Of a stretch of DNA of 64,000 nt, positions 32,377-42,351 are shown in pieces. This stretch comes from DAMCAP01 sp032059445 (lineage in GTDB: Bacteria; Bacillota; Clostridia; Oscillospirales; Ruminococcaceae), in contig DAMCAP010000003.1 in the NCBI GenBank assembly GCA_032059445.1, positions 62,001-126,000 of the forward strand. The letters run 5' to 3'. Made by a program: the position numbers and the translations under genes. Below the pieces are notes generated by a model. That model was given only the letters and a program-made list of their open reading frames with translations, made no database searches and was not told where the DNA came from. The stretch's first letter is position 1, and each line of letters opens with the position of its first letter.

Positions 32377-33243
32377 ATGGCGATACTTACGTATATAGTC
32401 GATCAGCAATATGATGGCCAGCGGCTCGACAGCTTCCTGCGAGAAAAGGGAGGGCTCTCGAGCTCGGTGATTAAGCGCGCAAAGAACATTCCCAATGGCT
32501 TAACCATGGAGGGCAATCATATACGCACCATTGACCCTGTAAAGGCGGGGGCAGTGGTACGGGTCGACCCCGGTGAGGAGCAGCGCAGCTACCACAAGTA
32601 CCATCAGCCTGTGGAGGTGGTGTATGAGGATGATCACCTGATTGTCTACAACAAGCCCAGCGATATGCCAAGCCACCCATCTAAAGGGCACCCCTTTGAC
32701 ACGCTGGGCAATGTCTTTGCCGCAGGGGAGAGCACTGAGGGGCTGACTTATCGCCCTATCAACAGGCTGGATAAAGATACCTCGGGGCTGGTGTTTGTAG
32801 CCAAAAACCAGCACGCAGCGTGGTTTTATGCTGATCGTATACACAAGACCTATCTTGCGCTGGTTACAGGCAGTCTTGCGGAGGAGCAGGGGCGGATTAG
32901 CGGGGCAATAGAGCGGGAGTCGCCCGACAGCATCCGCCGCATGGTGCGAGAGGATGGGCAGCCGGCAGTGACCAATTACCGCCTGCTCCGTCGCTATGAG
33001 GGCTATACAGCTGTGGCATTGCTGCTTGAAACAGGGCGCACACATCAGATCAGGGTGCACATGAGCCATATCGGGCATCCACTGCTGGGGGACATCCTCT
33101 ATGGTGGTAGTACCGAGCGGATCTCAAGGCAGGCACTCCATTGCTATGAGGCAGTGGTCCTAAAGGAGGATGGCAGCCAAGTGGTAATTAAGGCTCAGCT
33201 GCCTGAGGATATAGCAAGGCTGACAGGGGATTTATGCGTATAA
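32377..33243 (+). CDS. RluA family pseudouridine synthase
   Basis: A 288-residue enzyme that converts specific uridines in rRNA or tRNA to pseudouridine. An S4-like N-terminal part (QRLDSFLREKGGLSSSVIKRAK) is followed by the catalytic domain. That domain has VYEDDHLIVYNKPSDMPSHP, the catalytic Asp motif RLDKDTSGL (about residue 130), YLALVTG and GRTHQIRVHMSHIGHPLLGD. The exact target (RluD- versus RluC-like) cannot be told. An AGAGGA site precedes the ATG. It is a single-gene unit. Confidence 0.92.
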   Translation: MAILTYIVDQQYDGQRLDSFLREKGGLSSSVIKRAKNIPNGLTMEGNHIRTIDPVKAGAVVRVDPGEEQRSYHKYHQPVEVVYEDDHLIVYNKPSDMPSHPSKGHPFDTLGNVFAAGESTEGLTYRPINRLDKDTSGLVFVAKNQHAAWFYADRIHKTYLALVTGSLAEEQGRISGAIERESPDSIRRMVREDGQPAVTNYRLLRRYEGYTAVALLLETGRTHQIRVHMSHIGHPLLGDILYGGSTERISRQALHCYEAVVLKEDGSQVVIKAQLPEDIARLTGDLCV

Positions 33244-33348
33244 AAAATATAGTATAAAGTTGTTTTATGGCTCACGATACACCTAATACCTGAAAGTATG
33301 TCAAATTATTATGTCCAACACATGACTTGCCCTTTGATCACCTCGAAT

Positions 33349-33535
33349 GCGCTCACGCCGCGCGGGCGCCCTATTTCTTGTTAAGCGACAAAAATAGGGG
33401 AAAAAGCGCTTCGGGGCTTTGCCCCTGACCCCCACGGGCAAAGCCTTGGCGGGTTGCACTGCGCAGCCCAAAGCTGCTTGTGACAACCGTCCCAAGGGCT
33501 TGCCCTTATAGAGAGCCTGCGGCGCATTGCCTACG
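33349..33535 (+). repeat. Dispersed 186-bp repeat, copy 1
   Basis: It starts GCGCTCACGCCGCGCGGGCG and ends near GCATTGCCTACG. It is nearly identical to 33884-34069, with small indels and substitutions only. It is GC-rich with internal short inverted repeats (GGGGC-TTT-GCCCC). It encodes only implausible basic/Ala-rich frames, so it is treated as non-coding. Copy 1 continues into about 200 further bases not shared by copy 2. Confidence 0.85.
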
Positions 33536-33883
33536 GGCAAAATGAGCATTACCCCGTACCCCATGCCGTTAGGCATTTCTTGTGTCACAGACACTTTATA
33601 AGGGCACTCGCTTGCAACGCTTGTCACCAGCGAAGCGCAGTGCAATGCGGAAAGCGGTGTCCGTGAGTTAAGGGCTACCCTTAGACGTTTTTCCCTCCCT
33701 TTTTGACGTCTATCAAAAAGGGAGTGCCTCCACGGCATGAGTGGGAAACAGAATGCCTTTAGAGGCTTAGCAAATTGTGGCGGAGTTACTCATGTATCAC
33801 GCTGGAGATGTGTAAGTTTTAACCATGAATATACGCATTATCACTTCACAGCAAATGCAAAATTATCTTTTTATCTATTTGAA
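33536..33883. other. Spacer between the two 186-bp repeats
   Basis: No credible gene. The notable item is a 12-bp hairpin, CTCCCTTTTTGA (33695-33706) with TCAAAAAGGGAG (33713-33724). The part up to about 33740 looks like an extension of the repeat element, in base composition similar to copy 1. Confidence 0.5.
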
Positions 33884-34069
33884 GCGCTCACGCCGCGCGG
33901 GCGCCCTATTTTTATTAAGCGACAAAAATAGGGGAAAAAGCGCTTCGGGGCTTTGCCCCTGACCCCCACGGGCAAAGCCTTGGCGGGTTGCACTGCGCAG
34001 CCCAAAGCTGCTTGTGACAACCGTCCCAAGGGCTTGCCCTTATAGAGAGCCTGCGGCGCATTACCTACG
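33884..34069 (+). repeat. Dispersed 186-bp repeat, copy 2
   Basis: A direct repeat of 33349-33535 in the same orientation, 535 bp away, ending GCATTACCTACG. After it the sequence turns abruptly AT-rich toward ymdB. Confidence 0.85.
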
Positions 34070-34275
34070 ACATAATGATGTAGCACAAAAATTAAATATT
34101 TTTAAGATTTTCATAATATTGCAATGTTATCTGCCAGCAGAATATGCTATGATTAGCGTATTATGGCAGACGAGTGCTGAGCCGTCGTATTTAGAGCTGA
34201 TAAGTATAATACGCCTACATCTCAAGCACCAACGATATAAAAGCATCATCTTAAGCAAAACGAAATGGAGATATC

Positions 34276-35043
34276 ATGAAAGTATTGATCATAGGCGATG
34301 TGATCGGGCAGGGGGGCTGCGATTTTGTAAGAGAGCAGCTGCCACTGCTTCGCAGGCGATATCAGCCCGACATCGTAATCGCCAACGGAGAAAACTCTGC
34401 CCAAGGCAATGGCATACTCCCATATAGTGCAAGTCATCTGTATGATAGCGGCGTCGATCTGATTACCACTGGTAATCACGCCCTTAAGCGCAGAGAAATC
34501 TATGAGCTGTTTGACAGCGATCTTCCCCTAATACGCCCAGCCAACTTCCATAGATCGGCGCCGGGGGTTGGAGTATATATCATCGACAAGCTAAAGTATA
34601 AGCTGGCTGTAATTAACCTGATGGGAGTCGCTCTGATGGAGCCACTGGCCAACCCTTTTGACTGTATCGACGAGCTTCTAAAAGAGATTGATACCAAGAA
34701 TATTATTGTGGATTTTCACGCTGAGGCTACCTCCGAAAAGGTGGCGATGGGCTTTTATTTAGATGGCAGAGTGTCTGCGGTGGTGGGAACCCATACCCAT
34801 GTACAGACTGCTGATGAACGCATTTTACCCAACGGTACCGGATATATTACCGATCTGGGTATGTGTGGAGCGATTGATTCGGTGCTGGGTGTACGCCCCG
34901 AGCAGGCAATCCAGCGGCTCAAGACAGCCTTACCTACACGGTTTGAAAACGTGGATGGCCCCCATATGCTGTGTGGTGTATTGGTGGAAATTGACCAAAA
35001 TACTGGAAAATGCACGAATATGGATAGAATTTTGTTAAAATAG
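34276..35043 (+). CDS. ymdB: YmdB-type metallophosphoesterase
   Basis: A 255-residue member of the TIGR00282 family, binuclear-metal phosphodiesterases. In B. subtilis, YmdB hydrolyses cyclic nucleotides and affects biofilm and motility. Metal-binding motifs are in order: GDVIGQGG, NGENSAQGNG, TTGNHALKR, VDFHAEATSEK and GTHTHVQTAD, with the late ITDLGMCG block. It is followed by spoVS, the same order as in Bacillus. An ATGGAGAT site precedes the ATG. Confidence 0.93.
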   Translation: MKVLIIGDVIGQGGCDFVREQLPLLRRRYQPDIVIANGENSAQGNGILPYSASHLYDSGVDLITTGNHALKRREIYELFDSDLPLIRPANFHRSAPGVGVYIIDKLKYKLAVINLMGVALMEPLANPFDCIDELLKEIDTKNIIVDFHAEATSEKVAMGFYLDGRVSAVVGTHTHVQTADERILPNGTGYITDLGMCGAIDSVLGVRPEQAIQRLKTALPTRFENVDGPHMLCGVLVEIDQNTGKCTNMDRILLK

Positions 35044-35316
35044 TAAAATTATTGAAACTCCTCTTGTAATTACTTACTATATTCTTTATACTGTATGTGG
35101 AATATTTAACGCTGCGAATGATTATGCTGGTAAAAAAGGGTTTTTAATAGCAAACTTTGGACATAATATAGTGCAGATGACCCTTTTTGGCACAAGGCTT
35201 GAGCGAGAGATCGCGATCATTATACCTTGGTAGAGCGGCGGTAGATATACACCTTGCATTTCAGTAAAAGATGACAGCTTTGGACTTAATAAGTAACATC
35301 AGAGGGAGTTTTTACG

Positions 35317-35577
35317 ATGGAAATACTAAAGGTTTCTGCAAAATCTGCACCAAACTCGGTGGCTGGCGCGATTGCCGGTGTAATTCGAGATAATGGTGAG
35401 GTGGAAGTTCAGGCGGTTGGCGCCGGCGCTGCCAATCAGGCGGTCAAGGCAATCGCTATTGCTCGGGGCTATGTAGCACCTTCGGGCATTGATCTTATCT
35501 GCGTTCCTGCTTTTGCCAATGTGGTGATTGATGGGGAAGAGCGCACTGCGATCAAGCTGATCGTCGAGTCGAGATAA
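35317..35577 (+). CDS. spoVS: Stage V sporulation protein S
   Basis: An 86-residue protein with the full SpoVS sequence pattern (LKVSAKSAPNSVAGAIAGV, QAVGAGAANQAVKAIAIARGY, DLICVPAFANV, ERTAIKLIVE). SpoVS has an Alba-like fold and is needed for septation, coat assembly and spore development. It is strong evidence that the host is of the spore-forming lineage. A GAGGGAG site precedes the ATG. The 270 bases between ymdB and spoVS probably hold its own promoter, but I cannot define it. Confidence 0.96.
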   Translation: MEILKVSAKSAPNSVAGAIAGVIRDNGEVEVQAVGAGAANQAVKAIAIARGYVAPSGIDLICVPAFANVVIDGEERTAIKLIVESR

Positions 35578-35679
35578 GACTTAGGGACTGTAGCATGTGA
35601 AACCTGTTGTGGATCGAGCGGTGCTCTGGTGCAGATAACAGGCCATGCTACAGTCTATTTTTTATATAGGGGGATCTTG

Positions 35680-37188
35680 ATGAAGCGTGTAATTGTATTG
35701 CTTACGGCAATCCTATCTCTATCAATGGTAGGGTGCGTGCAGCAGCCGGCTGCAATGTCGGAGGTTTCTTCGGGCTTGCCTGCCGATGGGCAGAGTGGTT
35801 CTTCACGCCCACAGGAGCTTAGCACCTTGGCGATTCCTTATGAAAAGGCCGACTCTCTTAACCCCTTTAAACTTAACACTCAGCTCAATAAAACCATTAT
35901 GCCTTTGCTTTATGATTCCCTGTATAAGGTCGATCCAAATTACAACTCTATCCCAGTGATTGCCAAGAGCAGTGTGAATGCAGGCAATGAATGCAGGGTA
36001 TTTATCCGCGACAATATGAAGTTTAGCGACAGCTCCTTGATCACACCCAGAGATGTGGTGTATTCCTACGAGCTGGCAGCAGCTTCACCAGCTTATAAGG
36101 GCATACTTAGCTCGATTGTAGGGGCAAAGGAGTCGCCGCAGGATGGCTCGGTTGTGTTTACCATTAAATCACCTGATGCACTGGTCAATAATCTGCTGAC
36201 CTTCCCCATCGTCAAGGAGGGTACCGGTGAGCAGGATGTACCTATAGGGGGTGGGCGCTATGCATATACCAAGGAGGCGCTGCTGCCAACCGGTGCATCG
36301 TCGCTGCCGATAGGCTCTATTAGGACGATCCGATTGGTAGAGGTGTCTTCAAGAGATTCGTTTGCCGCTGCCATCCGCACTGGGGTGATTGACTATATGT
36401 TTACTCCGCTGATCGAGGCCCAGGATTACTCCATCGGCTCCTCTAGCAGTCTGGTATCCACCAACAGCCTTGTGTATCTGGGGATCAATAGCAGCAAAGC
36501 GTATCTATCCGACAGCAAGGTGCGGCGTGGGATTTACATGCTCCTTGATCGACGGGATATTGTAGACCGCGGCTTCATGGGCAAGGCTCGACCTACCTTT
36601 ACTCCCTTTAACCCCGTGGTGAGCTGGCTGCCCGACGTAGAGTTTTTTGATGCCGACTCAGGCACCTTGGCACGGACTCTTTTTGGAGAGGCGGGGCTTG
36701 AGTATAACAGCACCGATAAGTACTATCACGACCAAAGCGGCAAGCTAAACCTAAGCCTGCTGGTCAATAAAGATAACCCCATCAAGGCATCGGTGGCAAA
36801 TCGTATTAAAAACCAGCTGGAGGCCTCTGGCATCGGCATAAGCCTGCTGGAGCTGCCATACAGTGAATATACAGCGGCAGTGGCGCGGGGCGAGTTTGAT
36901 CTCTATCTCGGCGAGGTAAAGCTAAAGGATAATATGGATATTTCGGTACTCATTACCCCAGGCTTCACTACCTCGGCAGGAGTCGCCGCTGACCAGACCC
37001 TGCTGGAGAACTACGCAGGATTTCGGGCAGATATTAAGAATGTAGATCGCTTCATGGTGGACTTTATTGACAAGATGCCTCTGATCCCGATTGCTTATCA
37101 CGACGGCATTGTGGCTTACCCGAGAAATTTCTCCGCCAGTGTTATTGCAACCGAGCAGGATATTTTTTATAATATAGATAGATGGTAG
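35680..37188 (+). CDS. ABC transporter solute-binding lipoprotein (family 5, peptide type)
   Basis: A 502-residue lipoprotein: signal peptide with lipobox LSMVGC (lipidated Cys near residue 19), then a linker rich in Ser, and a peptide/nickel-type binding domain (NPFKLNTQLNKTIMPLLYDSLYK near the start, IRDNMKFSDSSLITPRDVVYSYE, KVRRGIYMLLDRRDIVDRGF). Start 35680 follows AGGGGG. No permease or ATPase genes are nearby, so it is an orphan binding protein that may serve a transporter encoded elsewhere or act as a sensor. Confidence 0.85.
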   Translation: MKRVIVLLTAILSLSMVGCVQQPAAMSEVSSGLPADGQSGSSRPQELSTLAIPYEKADSLNPFKLNTQLNKTIMPLLYDSLYKVDPNYNSIPVIAKSSVNAGNECRVFIRDNMKFSDSSLITPRDVVYSYELAAASPAYKGILSSIVGAKESPQDGSVVFTIKSPDALVNNLLTFPIVKEGTGEQDVPIGGGRYAYTKEALLPTGASSLPIGSIRTIRLVEVSSRDSFAAAIRTGVIDYMFTPLIEAQDYSIGSSSSLVSTNSLVYLGINSSKAYLSDSKVRRGIYMLLDRRDIVDRGFMGKARPTFTPFNPVVSWLPDVEFFDADSGTLARTLFGEAGLEYNSTDKYYHDQSGKLNLSLLVNKDNPIKASVANRIKNQLEASGIGISLLELPYSEYTAAVARGEFDLYLGEVKLKDNMDISVLITPGFTTSAGVAADQTLLENYAGFRADIKNVDRFMVDFIDKMPLIPIAYHDGIVAYPRNFSASVIATEQDIFYNIDRW

Positions 37189-37266
37189 GGTGTGATGTGC
37201 ATTTTGCACCATTAACAACCCATAATTTTGCTATTTATAGTGATTATATGAGAAGGAGAAGTATTT

Positions 37267-37626
37267 ATGATTAAAATAGAAAATCCGCTTGGTACCGTTT
37301 CAATCACTTCAGAGTATTTTGCAGGGCTTGTAGGCAGAGCTGCCTCCCGATGCTTTGGTGTTTCGGAGATGGTGGTCAGCGACCCTGTGCAGGGGATCAA
37401 GTATTTTGCTACCAGAGGGAATGTGCCCGATAAGGGAGTAAGTGTTTCGATTGTAAATGGTGCTTTGGTCATCGACCTGCACATTGCAGTATCCTACGGT
37501 GTAAATATTACAGTCATCGTGCAGAGCATTGTTTCTGAGGTCAAGTATGCTGTGGAGGATGCCACCTCACTGAAGGTAGCAAAGGTCAACGTTTTTGTAG
37601 ATGCTATGACCCAGAGCAAGATGTAG
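37267..37626 (+). CDS. Asp23/Gls24 family protein (YloU-like)
   Basis: A 119-residue protein of the Asp23/Gls24 family: GTVSITSEYFAGLVGRAASRCFGV at the start and VNVFVDAM at the end. In Bacillus yloU is directly upstream of the fatty acid kinase gene fakA (yloV), as here, and members localise at the membrane. An AGAAGGAG site precedes the ATG. Confidence 0.9.
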   Translation: MIKIENPLGTVSITSEYFAGLVGRAASRCFGVSEMVVSDPVQGIKYFATRGNVPDKGVSVSIVNGALVIDLHIAVSYGVNITVIVQSIVSEVKYAVEDATSLKVAKVNVFVDAMTQSKM

Positions 37627-37876
37627 TTGTAAATTTGGCAGTTACATGGTAAAATAACCCCACAACAGTTATAGCATTTATAAGGGCTGATGCTACAGTT
37701 TTGTGCTTTTAGCGCTTATTAAGAGCTGTTTTCTCAAGTGAATATCTGTCAGATACTAAACTGACTGCATACAGATGACTAGGACGAAGGGTCAAGTGAG
37801 CTGCCCTAATGCCTAAGGATCTAGCGAGCTGCATTGCCGCTACCGATCCAATACCGAAAATAGGAGTGTGAATTCG

Positions 37877-39579
37877 TTGATCAAAGGCAAAATGCTTAGA
37901 GATGCCATCATCTCAGGAGCCAATCATATAGCCAACCAGCGTCAAAATGTAGACGCTCTAAATGTTTTCCCCGTGCCAGACGGCGACACAGGCACCAATA
38001 TGTCGATGACCATCGGCGCTGCCAAGCGTGAGCTAGAGAGGCTGCCTGATGACGTAACGGTGGGAGAGGTTTCGCAGACAGCGGCCTCAGCTTTGCTGCG
38101 GGGTGCCAGAGGCAACTCGGGCGTTATCCTATCGCTGCTGTTTCGTGGGTTTTCCAAAGGGCTGGCAGGCAAAAAAACTGCTGCAGCCGGCGATCTAGCC
38201 AATGCGCTGGCATTGGGTGTAGATGCTGCCTATAAGGCAGTGATGAAGCCTACAGAGGGTACCATTCTGACAGTCAGCCGTTTGGCGGCCTCTGCTGCCA
38301 AGGAAGCTGCGGCGGAGCTTGGCGATGATGTCAAATCTGTGTGGACCACTATGATTGCCGCCGCTGCCGAAGCACTGGAAAAAACCCCCGATATGCTGCC
38401 GGTACTTAAGAAGGCAGGAGTGGTGGATGCTGGTGGTAAGGGCTTTTTAGTGGTGCTGGAGGGTATGGGTACCGTGATCAATGGCGGTACTATCATTGCG
38501 CCGGCAGGCACTACTCAGACCGAGGTTGCTGCGCCTGTAACCATGTCAGCTTCTTTTGAGGAGCTGGAGGGGGATATCACCTTTGGTTACTGCACAGAGT
38601 TTATTATTGATAAGACCGATCGTAACGCTTCGCCACTTTCGCTGCGGGCTTACCTTGAGTCGATCGGCGACAGCGTAGTGGTGGTGGATGATGACGACAT
38701 CATCAAAGCCCATGTCCATACCGATGACCCTGGCAAGGCATTGCAAAATGCCCTGTTAATGGGACCTTTAAGTAAAATTAAGATTGAAAATATGCGGGAG
38801 CAGTTTGAGCGAGAGTGTGCAGAGCGAGGGATTGAGCCCAAGCCCAAAAAGCCTGCTGCGGCTCCGTCAGAGTCCTTCCCTTATGTAGCGGTTGACCCAG
38901 ACTGCGAGTATGGCTTTGTGGCTATTGCCGCAGGAGAAGGAATTTCAGCGCTCTTTACCGACCTTGGTGCCAACAATGTGGTATCAGGCGGCCAGACGAT
39001 GAACCCCTCCACCGATGACATCCTAAAGGCAGTACACGCTACCCCCGCCAAGACGGTCTTTGTGCTCCCCAATAACAAAAACATCATCATGGCTGCCGAG
39101 CAGGCGGTAAAGCTTGCCGACCNNNNNNNNNNCGTAAAGTGATGGTCCTACACACCAAGACCATCCCTCAAGGGCTTACTGCTATGATGACCTTTGACAA
39201 TGGCCACTCTAGTGATGACAATTACATCAATATGACCAAGGCCTTTGAGCAGGTCAGCACCGGGCAGGTTACCTTTGCGGCGAGAGACAGTGATTTTGAC
39301 GGCCACAAGATCAAGCAAGGGGAGATCTTGGCGCTAGATAACGGTAAGCTATCCTTTACCGATACCGATAAGGTCAAGGCTGCCGGTAAGCTTGCGAAGG
39401 CAATGGTCAAAAAGAAAAATAACGATCAGTCATTTATCACCTTGATCTATGGCGAGGGTGCCACTCAGGAAGATGCTGAAGCGGTAGAAGCCATCGTAAA
39501 AGAAAAATACCCAGATGTGGAATTTGCTCTGGTCAGCGGCGATCAGCCGATCTATTATTTTATTATTTCGATTGAGTAG
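37877..39579 (+). CDS. fakA: Fatty acid kinase FakA (DAK2-domain protein), interrupted by a gap
   Basis: About 560 codons: FakA phosphorylates fatty acids held by FakB, feeding exogenous acids into lipid synthesis. The DAK2-type kinase domain has VDALNVFPVPDGDTGTNM (nucleotide/Mg binding) and LLRGARGNSGVILSLLFRG, then a middle domain and a DegV-like C-terminal part (HTKTIPQGLTAMMTFD). TTG 37877 is chosen as start because AGGAG lies 11 bases upstream, while the GTG at 37868 is too close. Ten N at 39123-39132 split the frame; joining the flanks as GAC-CGT-AAA restores it (ADRKVMVLHTKT). Confidence 0.88.
39123..39132. other. Assembly gap (10 N) inside fakA
   Basis: Ten N; both flanks read as one continuous protein if the true gap is about zero. 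Confidence 0.95.
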
Positions 39580-39839
39580 CTTTATCATGCGCTGCTTATG
39601 GCAATGCGCAGATAAAACAATTACGTTTTATAAAAACCTATGCGCCGCCTATGGCGATGGGCATTTAAAGCGATCCGCAGCCGAATGTATATTTGGCTGC
39701 GGTTTTTATGTGGAGCCTCTCTTTATGACAGCGATGCAGATTACAAATTTTGCAAAATTGTATTACGACTGCTAGAAAAAGGGCAGAATAGTATTATAGA
39801 TTTTGTTGATAAAAAAGGAAGCTTCCTGTTCGCGTTTTG

Positions 39840-39868
39840 TTGACAATTGGTAAGAAAAACGGTACAAT
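39840..39868 (+). promoter_or_regulatory. Sigma-A promoter of murA
   Basis: TTGACA (39840-39845), a 17-bp spacer and TACAAT (39863-39868), about 95 bases before the murA start. Confidence 0.85.
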
Positions 39869-39962
39869 GTTAAATGATAAGCTATCGGATTTTACAGTGA
39901 TAACAAAGCGATTAAACGCTATAATAACAGTGTTGAATACATGCATAAGGAGAGTAAAAGCC

Positions 39963-41246
39963 TTGGAAAAATTTATCATTAAAGGCGGACTGAAACTCGG
40001 CGGCGAAGTGTCAATCAGCGGAGCCAAAAATGCGGCTGTGGCAATCATTCCTGCTACGGTGCTGGCAAGAGGTCGTACCGTGATTGAAAATATACCGGAT
40101 ATCAGCGACGTAGAGATACTTTGCGAAATCCTTAGAAATCTGGGTGCCAAGGTGGAATACAACCACAGCGGTACCTTGGCGGTGGATACCACTGAGCTCG
40201 ACGCGACCACTGTGCCTTATGAATATGCCAGAGCTATGCGGGCCTCTTATTACTTCTTGGGAGCATTGCTTGGCCGGTGCAATCAATCCAGTGTTTCGAT
40301 GCCGGGCGGCTGCGACTTTGGCGTAAGACCAATCGATCAGCACATCAAGGGCTTTGAGGCGCTGGGTGCAGAGGTATCAATCGACCGTGGTATGGTCAAT
40401 GCTACCACCCAGAAGCTGGTGGGCACCCATATTCATTTCGACACTGTTTCTGTAGGAGCTACCATGAATGTCATGATGGCTGCGGTCACTGCCAGAGGGC
40501 TGACCATCCTTGAAAACGTGGCAAAGGAGCCTCATATCGTTGATCTTGCCAACTTCTTAAACTCAATGGGAGCCGATATACGAGGCGCTGGTACCGACGT
40601 AATCAAGATCCACGGTGTAGATCTGCTGCGCCCCACACATTATTCGATTATCCCCGATCAGATCGAGGCAGGCACCTATATGGTCATTGCTGCTGCTACC
40701 CAGAGTGATATTTTGATCAAAAACGTCATCCCAAAGCATCTTGAGTCTATTACAGACAAGCTGGTAGCTGCGGGTGCAGAGGTAGAGGAGTATGATGATT
40801 CGATCCGTGTCATCGGCAAGCGCCCACTGACCAAGATCAATGTCAAGACTATGCCTCATCCCGGGTTCCCTACCGATATGCAGCCTCAGATGACAGCACT
40901 GCTGACTATGGCAGAGGGCACTAGCATCGTGGCAGAGGGCGTGTGGGACGGCCGCTTTAAGTATGTCGACGAGCTAAAAAGACTGGGTGCAAACATCCAA
41001 GTCGACGGCAAGATGGCGGTAATTGAGGGCCCAGCTGAGCTCAAGGGTGCGCCTGTCAAGGCGGTTGACCTAAGAGGCGGCGCTGCGGTAATCATCGCTG
41101 CGCTGGTCGCCAACGGCGATACAGAGATTGAGGACATTGTCCACATCGAGCGAGGTTATGAGTCGATCATCCAGAAGCTGCGGGGCATTGGCGTAGATAT
41201 CCAGAAGGTTTCTTACTCCAATGTAGCAGTGAACAAAGCCAATTAA
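39963..41246 (+). CDS. murA: UDP-N-acetylglucosamine 1-carboxyvinyltransferase
   Basis: A 427-residue enzyme that transfers enolpyruvate from PEP to UDP-GlcNAc, the first committed step of peptidoglycan synthesis. Family blocks: GGLKLGGEVSISGAKNAA, the catalytic loop MPGGCDFGVRPID with Cys near residue 117 (the fosfomycin target, so sensitivity is expected), and FPTDMQPQMTAL. The start is TTG at 39963 with AAGGAG 10 bases upstream; further upstream codons belong to the promoter and leader. It is monocistronic. Confidence 0.95.
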   Translation: MEKFIIKGGLKLGGEVSISGAKNAAVAIIPATVLARGRTVIENIPDISDVEILCEILRNLGAKVEYNHSGTLAVDTTELDATTVPYEYARAMRASYYFLGALLGRCNQSSVSMPGGCDFGVRPIDQHIKGFEALGAEVSIDRGMVNATTQKLVGTHIHFDTVSVGATMNVMMAAVTARGLTILENVAKEPHIVDLANFLNSMGADIRGAGTDVIKIHGVDLLRPTHYSIIPDQIEAGTYMVIAAATQSDILIKNVIPKHLESITDKLVAAGAEVEEYDDSIRVIGKRPLTKINVKTMPHPGFPTDMQPQMTALLTMAEGTSIVAEGVWDGRFKYVDELKRLGANIQVDGKMAVIEGPAELKGAPVKAVDLRGGAAVIIAALVANGDTEIEDIVHIERGYESIIQKLRGIGVDIQKVSYSNVAVNKAN

Positions 41247-41282
41247 CCTTTTGCAATTTAAGATCTGACTTTTTACGGGTGT

Positions 41283-41303
41283 GTCAGACCTTTATGGTCT
41301 GAC
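41283..41303 (+). terminator. Hairpin after murA
   Basis: A perfect 8-bp stem GTCAGACC with GGTCTGAC and a 5-base loop; followed by CCGCCCCATTTTATG, so only a weak T tract. The next 190 bases up to walJ hold nothing else recognised. Confidence 0.5.
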
Positions 41304-41494
41304 CCGCCCCATTTTATGCCTTTATATCCGAGGCGGCCTGTTAGGCACCGAGTCGTAATCAAGTAGTTTCATACTGCAGGCAAATACGAGGCTAATAGCT
41401 CCTGTACAGAGGCCTGCGTGCAGTACGCTGCATCGTTCGTTTTTACGTATATTTACATAACAGAGGCTATCGTAGCCTTAGACAAGGAGGAAGA

Positions 41495-42286
41495 ATGGCG
41501 AAGATAAGCCCTTTATTTAGCTCAAGCAGCGGTAACAGTACCTTGATCTCTGCGGCTGGGCAATCTATCTTAATCGATGCTGGTGTAAGCTGCAAGCAGC
41601 TCACCGCGACGCTGCGGCATCTCGATGTCGACCCCAAAGCCCTCGGAGGGATATTTCTCACCCACGAGCATATCGACCATATCAAAGGGCTAAAGGTCTT
41701 TACCAAGCAGCACGGTACCCCTGTCTATGCCTCCACTGAGGTGCTGGAGTTTCTGACCAATAAAGATCTGGTACACCATAGCTCTGAGCTCTACCCTGTA
41801 GATTGCGGTAAGATTATATTGGGCAGTATGGAGATTACAGCCTTTGAAACGCCGCACGATAGCGTGGGCAGTGTAGGCTACAGAATACATACACAAGACG
41901 GCTTAAAGCTGGCAGTGGCAACCGATATCGGTGCAGTAACGCCTATTATCCGAGAGCATCTCTCGGGCTGTGATATGGTGGTTATAGAATCAAACTATGA
42001 TGAAATGATGCTCAAGACGGGGCCTTATCCGTATCCGCTCAAGCAGCGGATCGCCTCAAGCTTCGGCCATCTCTCCAATGATTGCTGCGCAGGATTGGCA
42101 GCAGAGCTGATCAAGACCGGCACTGCTCGATTTATCCTCGCACACCTTAGCAAAGAAAATAACCAGCCTCTTTTGGCACAGCTGGCACTTGCTTCGCAGC
42201 TTGAGGGGATGGGGTATAAGGTGGAAGAGGATTTTACCGTGATGGTGGCGACCCCTGATTATACTGGTCAGGTGGTTTACTTATAA
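41495..42286 (+). CDS. walJ: MBL-fold hydrolase of the WalJ/YycJ group
   Basis: A 263-residue metallo-beta-lactamase-fold protein with the metal motif THEHIDHIKG, FETPHDSVGSVGY and LAHLSKENNQP. WalJ is a probable nuclease coupling cell division to replication in Bacillus, where it is encoded near rlmH, as here. An ACAAGGAGG site precedes the ATG. The rlmH gene follows 65 bases later. Confidence 0.88.
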   Translation: MAKISPLFSSSSGNSTLISAAGQSILIDAGVSCKQLTATLRHLDVDPKALGGIFLTHEHIDHIKGLKVFTKQHGTPVYASTEVLEFLTNKDLVHHSSELYPVDCGKIILGSMEITAFETPHDSVGSVGYRIHTQDGLKLAVATDIGAVTPIIREHLSGCDMVVIESNYDEMMLKTGPYPYPLKQRIASSFGHLSNDCCAGLAAELIKTGTARFILAHLSKENNQPLLAQLALASQLEGMGYKVEEDFTVMVATPDYTGQVVYL

Positions 42287-42351
42287 ATTTTGATACATAC
42301 TGTGGTGCTCATTGCCGCTATCGATAACCTAATTGTACACAAGGAGATAGG

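Noticed and set aside
32500..33078. 192-codon frame antisense to the RluA-type gene
   Set aside because: A shadow of a well-supported enzyme gene; no ribosome site and no family pattern.
33301..33738. 145-codon frame within repeat copy 1 (and a 71-codon one in copy 2)
   Set aside because: It lies in a dispersed GC-rich repeat; the Arg/Ala/Pro-rich translation looks spurious and differs in length and frame between copies.
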